From Allolobophora icterica (Eukaryota > Annelida > Clitellata > Crassiclitellata > Lumbricidae), in assembly GCA_963556255.1 (NCBI GenBank), contig OY744613.1:51389949-51453948 (forward strand): 64,000 bases of DNA, given 5' to 3'. Made by a program: the position numbers and the translations under genes. The notes below the pieces were generated by a model. That model did no database searches, had not been told where the DNA came from, and was given only the letters and a program-made list of their open reading frames with translations. The stretch's first letter is position 1; every line of letters starts with the position of its first letter. Shown here in pieces: positions 58,444 to 64,000 of the stretch.

Positions 58444-59881
58444 TTAGCCCTCAGGCTACCAAGGTTTTTTTGCGACATCGGCTACCAAGGGGGGGTGGTT
58501 ACCACCACCCCCGGAATTTCGTGTTTGGTTTAAAGTATCATATCGTGTAATACAGCATTTGATTCAGCATTCATTTCTGAAAAGAATGGTATATTTAGTT
58601 GTAAAATATATGAATGCATCTCGAAATTATATAGTTTTTAACAAAGGCACCGGTCCATTTAACGATATCTGATATTATCCCACACAATTTGTACTATTTG
58701 GAAAAAAATATAAATGATGTGGGTTTTGAAAATGAACTATGTATCCAAGAATATTCTAAATATAATGAGGCTTAATTTTCAACAATACAAACTATTCCAA
58801 AGTCTGTTTTAGTTACAGGCAAAACCTAAAGGCGTGCAGCTATATCAACATGAAACAAGAAATTATGTAATTTTTCCCGGCAGTCAAAAACGTCAGTGGT
58901 CCTTGCAGTTATTGCAAGTTACTTTCATTGTTTTGTGTGAATGCTTCCTGCAAACCGGCTTCTTGAACACTTCACAGCACTGCTTTACTCTGTTAGCATT
59001 GTGCTTCAACTGTTTATAGCCCTTCCCCATACCCAACCATATCGGTTTACGTTGTGATGTTGCATCAGTGATTTTCACACTGAAAAAGCGTATTATTATT
59101 TATTATGATCACTGCCGGTTATCAAAAGACAAATAACTAAGGTATGTATGTATGCATGAATGTATGTATGTATGTATGTAGGTATGTATGTATGTATGAA
59201 CGTATGTATGTATGTATGTATGTATGTATGTATGTATGTATGTATGTATGTATGTATGTATGTATGTATGATTGTATGAATGTATGTATGTATGTATGTA
59301 TGTATGTATGTATGTATGTATGTATGATTGTATGAATGCATGTATGTATGTATGTAGGTATGTATGTATGTATGTATGTATGATTGTATGAATGTATGAA
59401 TGTATGTATGTATGTATGATTGTATGAATGTATGTGTGTATGTATGTATGATTGTATGAATGTATGTATGTATGTATGTAGGTATGTATGTATGTATGTA
59501 TGTATGTATGTATGTATGTATGTATGTATGTATGTATGATTGTATGTATGTAAATATGTATGCAAATATAGCCCTACATTCCCTCTAAAGAATGGCATAG
59601 TTGTTTCTCTTCCAGAAAGAATAATGAATACCTTTATAGTCGACAACAGCTAACAGCTGACGAGAGAAAGTCCTGATTTCAATAGTGGTACCTAGGCTAT
59701 ATCGGGTATAACTTTTTTATGGCGTGGGCTATCATCACGACTTTTACCTCAAAATGTGTGCAAATGGACCCCCTACAGCTACCTAAACTGTCAAAATTAT
59801 ATTCCATGTGTTAAAAAAAAAATTCCAGAAAAACGTAGGGGGGGGTGGTAACCACCCCCCCCTTGGTAGCCCGAGGGTTAA
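58444..59881. mobile_element. Possible TTAA-flanked DNA element
   Basis: Left TTAGCCCTCAGGCTACCAAGG and right CCTTGGTAGCCCGAGGGTTAA are inverted with two mismatches. A second inverted pair, rich in GGGGGGTGGTTACCACC, lies just inside. TTAA (mutated to TTAG on the left) would be the target duplication, as in piggyBac and Kolobok elements. The interior has no coding sequence and includes a TATG microsatellite. Confidence 0.5.
59141..59561. repeat. TATG microsatellite
   Basis: About 420 bases of GTAT repeats with regular GATTGTATGAATG interruptions, which give it a longer-range period. The open frames in it encode only simple repeats. Confidence 0.97.
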
Positions 59882-60897
59882 CCCTGCTCTAGATCGCCAC
59901 CCATACCAAATTAGAAACCTCTTTCCTCAAATTCCTCCATACTCACATACCAACACAGTCTATTTCCTATTAGTCTGGTTGCAGAGTACTCCGATCCAGA
60001 AAAAATTGGCAACAAGCTGATTTTTGATTTTTCATAAATGGTTTTATATATAGCTTCATTTAAATCATCCCCAGCGAAAATGAAACCACGCAATTTTTTT
60101 AATGAACATCTTTATTACGCCCAGTAGGCAGTATAGTCTAGGCTTGGAATTACAAAAGGCTATAGAAATGACTGTTAGAAGCAAATCATGTAACAATTTG
60201 CAAATAGGTGTTTCTAGACTAATTTGACCCTGCTGAAAACGAAAATCGTGGTTAGCAAGCTGGATTTGTAGCGGTTGTATGAAAAAAACAAAATGGCGGC
60301 CTACCGGACCGCATTTATTGCATTACATTCCTTTACATATTCGTAGCCAACTAAATATCAATTGCCTCAAAAGTCATCTCCATCTGTTTCTAAAAGGCAC
60401 ACATACAGACCTTACTTGATTTTTTTATACAACTTCTTGTCAGGTGTGGTATTGGAGCCTTTGGAGCGTTTAGCTAAGGTTCTTGTAGTTAAGACTATTT
60501 TTCTTGTCATTTTCTCGTCTGTATAATTATGTAATCTATGAGTGGAATCCATGCTGTTAAGCCGTCTGTATGATTGTAATTTTCACATGGGGGTCCTGGC
60601 AAGCGGGTTTTTTAACCCCTTTGTGTTTCCCTCTGTAGCCAGGTATACTAAGTTTTTCTTCTATTTCATGTCAGTTGGTTTCTTTGAAAATGTGTTTGCC
60701 AAATAAAAGTTGAATTGGAATGAACTGAATATAGCATATGGAAACTATGCTTCGATATTCATTAATTGATGTAATGCAATTGGAACGCATTGGAGTATTT
60801 GATTAATCGAATGAATTTAATCGTGCATGAATACAATCATGGGCCATCGCTATATTTATTATTCACTCATGTGAATACACTGAGTTACTATTTACTA

Positions 60898-60900
<3 letters not shown>
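59882..60900. other. LINE tail and intergenic sequence
   Basis: At about 60590-60730 the sequence GGGGGTCCTGGCAAGCGGGTTTTT... CCTCTGTAGCCAGG ending in AATAAAAGTTGAATTGGAAT resembles a LINE 3' end of the CR1/L2 group. The rest gives no feature. Confidence 0.4.

Positions 60901-60906
<6 letters not shown>

Positions 60907-60985
<79 letters not shown>
60907..60985. repeat. TTA microsatellite
   Basis: About 26 uninterrupted TTA/ATT units. The 77-codon frame over it is poly-tyrosine noise. Confidence 0.97.
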
Positions 60986-60986
<1 letters not shown>

Positions 60987-61024
60987 CATAAAATCATGTG
61001 AATACAATTCAGTTAAGCCGTAGG

Positions 61025-61345
61025 GGGATTATGTCTGGGAGATTATGTCTGCCTACCCTCGAGAGCTTTCCTGCTCCGTTTCAGGTGCCAAATGCCCACG
61101 TTCCCTCCGCTCAGCGAGAAAATGGGTACTTTTAGTCCCCCTTCTCTCATTCCACGACTATGCAAAGTTGAGCTTTTTCAGCGATGGGCCCAGTGGTCTG
61201 GAATAGACTTCCCTTAGAGCTCCGATTGTGCCCTAAGGTCCCCCTGGCCTCTTTCTTACAGAGCGCCTCTGAGTAGTTCCCTTGAAGGGGCGCTATACAA
61301 ATCCTGGAACGAATGAATGAATGAATGAATGAATGAATGTTATTA
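61025..61345 (+). pseudogene. L2-like LINE 3' end
   Basis: Reading frame pieces show the usual C-terminal pattern ending in SAMGPVVWNRLPLELR (about 61175-61220). GGGGCGCTATACAAATCC and a GAATGAATGAATG tail follow. It is 5'-truncated; its tail makes a short AATG microsatellite. Confidence 0.75.
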
Positions 61346-61955
61346 CCATAATGATATGCAAAAACAAACTGTGATTAGTTTAACAGATTCACACACAGTT
61401 TAAATCGTTTTATAAAAAATCGCTCGGTTGTAATAGAAATGGTGATAGAATTAATATCTTTGAGAGTAACGTATATTTTACATTTATTGCTCAGAAAACT
61501 TGTAAATATGTTAAGTTCTTTGGCGCGAGGTGTGAGGTGTTTGGAAGTCACGTAGTTTGAATGTTTTTGTAACGTTTTCACTTCAGATAAATGATCTTTC
61601 AACCTGAGTCGACATTTCTATAGTTGAAGGAGCTACCTTTAAATTAATTTAAAATGGATGATTGGTTATGAAGTACTATCACAATAATATTTAATTTACA
61701 AATTTAAAAGCCTCCAGTTGTTAAAAATTGGAAACATTATGCACAACTCCAGTAATGTATATAGACGTAGCATGGCTGTGGATACATATGTTAAAATTAT
61801 GAAACCGTGTCTGTTCTTTACAGAGCAACTGCTCTCAACTACAGCTGTGAAAGCCTAAATTCTAGAAACGTTTGACGGAGAGTTTGAGTGAATACAGCCT
61901 GAGAAATTCACCATGCAAAGAAATTCATTCAAATTTCGGATAGTATTGCTTCACA
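61346..61955. other. Intergenic, nothing recognised
   Basis: No supported feature between the LINE tail and the zinc-finger pseudogene. Confidence 0.45.
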
Positions 61956-62785
61956 GTGGACTTAGCCAAAACCCAAAAAATTTCCATTACAGAAGATAAA
62001 GAGCTTGTTCAGAAAACGTATGTGAAACTGAACCCACACTGGAGAAAGACCATACCAATGTGCATTGTGTGGAAAAGCATTTGCAAGAGCTGGTGTACTA
62101 AAGTATCACACAAAAACTCACACTGGAGAGAAATCGCACAAATACGAGTTATGTGACAAAGCATATAAAACGTCTTCTGGACTAAGTACACATAAACAAA
62201 GCCACACAGGAGAAAAGCCATACATATGCCAATTCTGTGAAAAAGCATAACCTGGAGATTTGAAGGAGCACATGAAATCCCACATCGGAGAAAACCGACA
62301 CAACTGTCAAATTTGTGACAAAGGTTTTAAGCATATTAGATCATTGAATCGTCACGTTAGTTATCACATTGTTGACAAACCTTACAAATGCGAGATATGA
62401 GGACAGAATTTTGCAAGAACTAATAAACTAAAATTTTATGCATTAAACTACACTGCCAAAAATCTTTACAACTGAAAACTCTCTGGAAAAGCTTTTTTAG
62501 AACCCATACAAATGTCAAGTATATCAGAAATCATTTTCGTGTAGTAGTAACTTGAATTGTCATCAGAGGATCCACACTGGTAAAAAACTATACAAGTGTC
62601 AGATATGTAGCAAGTTATTTATAAGTCGAAAATGCAGTAGTCATTTGTGGTGCCATATGAGAACACACACCAGAAACAAGCCATGTAAGTTTGAAACATG
62701 TCACAGAGAGTTTCCACAAGAGGTTGAAACCTTTAAAAGTCCAGAATATAGAAAAAAAAACATACAGAGACATATTGGGTGACAA
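61956..62785 (+). pseudogene. C2H2 zinc-finger pseudogene
   Basis: Several Kruppel-type fingers follow each other with HTGEKP linkers: CALCGKAFARAGVLKYH (about 62054), a finger with its first Cys changed to Tyr (YELCDKAYKTSSGLSTH), CQFCEKA followed by a stop (62248), CQICDKGFKHIRSLNRH, and a decayed part. After a frame change, CQICSKLFISRK... and a last finger (62552-62782) end with FETCHREF. Stops at about 62248, 62398 and 62475 and a frameshift break it. No introns are visible inside, so it may be a retrocopy or the last exon of a dead gene. Confidence 0.88.
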
Positions 62786-62789
62786 CAAT

Positions 62790-63480
62790 TTTAAGAGGAT
62801 TGATGCTTCTTCACGTGATGAAATTAAACCTTATAAAGCCTTTCTGAACTGAAGCATATGCGTGTGTAATACGTACTGAAATGTACCAACGAGAAAAGGA
62901 GTTTACGAAGCAGGGTTTCCAGTTGTATTTTTCTCAATTCGAAATTGACTTTGCTGAGCTGTTTTAAGATTATCAACTGAATTACAACACTTCATAAATC
63001 TACTTTTAAGTTGAAAATACAATGTTTATCCTAAAAAAAACTTACTTCCTGTCCTGGAAGATTTTTCCGGACCCGGAAAAATCTTCCTACTGGTATTTGC
63101 ATGATTCTATCCTGGATTTTGCATGAATGGAACTACAATAGACAGTATTGTGAACAGTAGACCAGTAGGCCCTAGTGGCTTTTAGGTGTTGCTGTTTTAA
63201 TCAGGACTGTCATTTTCATAGTGTAGCTGTTAGTGCTGTTAACAAAAGGTCTACAGGAAACATTCATTCATGTTATTAAATACAAAATTATAAAAAAATG
63301 AACCCTCTGGTAACTCGCTTTATGTCGGAAAGTTCATAGCCGTTTGGACATAAGTGAACAAAAGCAACACATTCTGTAAGCACTCAACTATTTATGTCTA
63401 CAGAGGCCATCCATTTAGTAGGCCTGTGTATGCAGAAATCAGGAAAAATTGGCTCTGTACCCATATGTACCTTTTACAGA
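62790..63480. other. Intergenic, nothing recognised
   Basis: AT-rich. A short GC-containing hairpin GGAAGATTTTTCCGG...CCGGAAAAATCTTCC lies at about 63057-63088: its arms match over about 15 bases. Confidence 0.5.
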
Positions 63481-63482
63481 CC

Positions 63483-64000
63483 CAACTGTGTACATACGCT
63501 TGATGCACCACTCCCCAAATCGTGCGTGATAGTTTATTAGTAACAGTCAGAGGTATGGTGGCATACAAGTGACATCTCTCCCACAGTCTTCCTACTTGTC
63601 TGATAACTGAAACACTGAACTTTTTTGAAGGTCAATCCATCTGGGTTCTTTAATTACTAATTAGAATATAGAAGAAGAGCAGCATGACGTGTTAGTGTCT
63701 TCATTTTCTTAGCCTCGGCATATAATTAGTGGCCAGTCCTCTGCCTCGTCATCTCATCTTCCCACCGACAGTGCGCGGTCAGTGTACAGGTGGTGCAGAA
63801 ATTATATTTGGAAAATGGAACAATTTATTTATTAAGAAATTGTACTCTGCAAGATTGTTTTGAACACTTAAGTTATTAGTGATTCCTGTTTAGATTAATA
63901 TTTTCATTTGATTTTTTCATGTCGCATTTTGCTCAAATAGAAGACTATTAGAATTATTGAAATTTGCTTCAAGTGTATAATTAGTTATTTTATTTTGTTT
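63483..64000. repeat. Long direct repeat, copy 2 (runs off the window)
   Basis: Starts CCAACTGTGTACATACGC like copy 1 at 54117 and follows it with small insertions and deletions to the last base. The spacing is 9,366 bases. The repeats could be parts of one family that includes the SINE at 54785, or a long terminal repeat pair. No pol genes lie between them, which speaks against the second view. Confidence 0.85.

Noticed and set aside
59137..59646. 169-codon HTYI repeat protein
   Set aside because: Translation of the TATG microsatellite.

Overview
This window is animal nuclear DNA made almost entirely of transposable elements at different stages of decay. Signs of this are GT-AG introns, tRNA-derived SINEs, non-LTR and LTR retrotransposon remains, many hAT-type MITEs with 8-bp target duplications, and long microsatellites. 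The frequent TAGGCCTA-type motif and the L2-like LINE tails suggest a marine invertebrate, perhaps a deuterostome such as an echinoderm; this identification is only a guess. No ordinary, complete host gene was recognised.

Left part (1-13240): a tandem 221-bp duplication, GACA and ATCT microsatellites, a 20-bp-arm hairpin (2932-2974), a tRNA-type SINE, a THAP-domain pseudogene, two exon-like reading frames of unknown identity (6048-6152 and 7116-7256), and hAT MITEs. Related inverted ends at 685 and 11179 may bound a 10.5-kb element.

Centre (13241-54104): inverted arms of related sequence lie at 13241-17345 and 52990-54104, suggesting one roughly 41-kb composite element. The left arm carries a frameshifted DUF7869-type gene with eleven 60-bp coding repeats. 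A 14,899-bp Mutator-like element (17384-32282) is inserted in this arm. It has identical 32-bp terminal inverted repeats and a perfect 9-bp target duplication. It carries one eight-exon gene (17491-25713) with, in order, a CG-1-like DNA-binding region, a MULE DDE transposase, a SWIM zinc finger, a C48/Ulp1-type SUMO protease and a PHD finger. The exon phases join to exactly 948 codons, with one in-frame TAG. Beside its right end lies a 41-bp satellite of 90 units kept perfectly in phase. This element is the most notable system in the window.

Right of the MULE (32292-52989) are LINE remains, a hAT-like element (37192-38574) and a deep nest: an RTE-like LINE on the plus strand is split by a second LINE on the minus strand, which is split by a hAT-like element, which contains a 143-bp MITE. 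The nest ends against a decayed Ty3/gypsy pol region with one 3' LTR (51965-52856).

Right part (54105-64000): a long direct repeat (54117 and 63483), SINE copies, a second copy of the left MITE in opposite orientation (55228-55809), a possible TTAA-flanked element with a TATG microsatellite, LINE tails and a C2H2 zinc-finger pseudogene.
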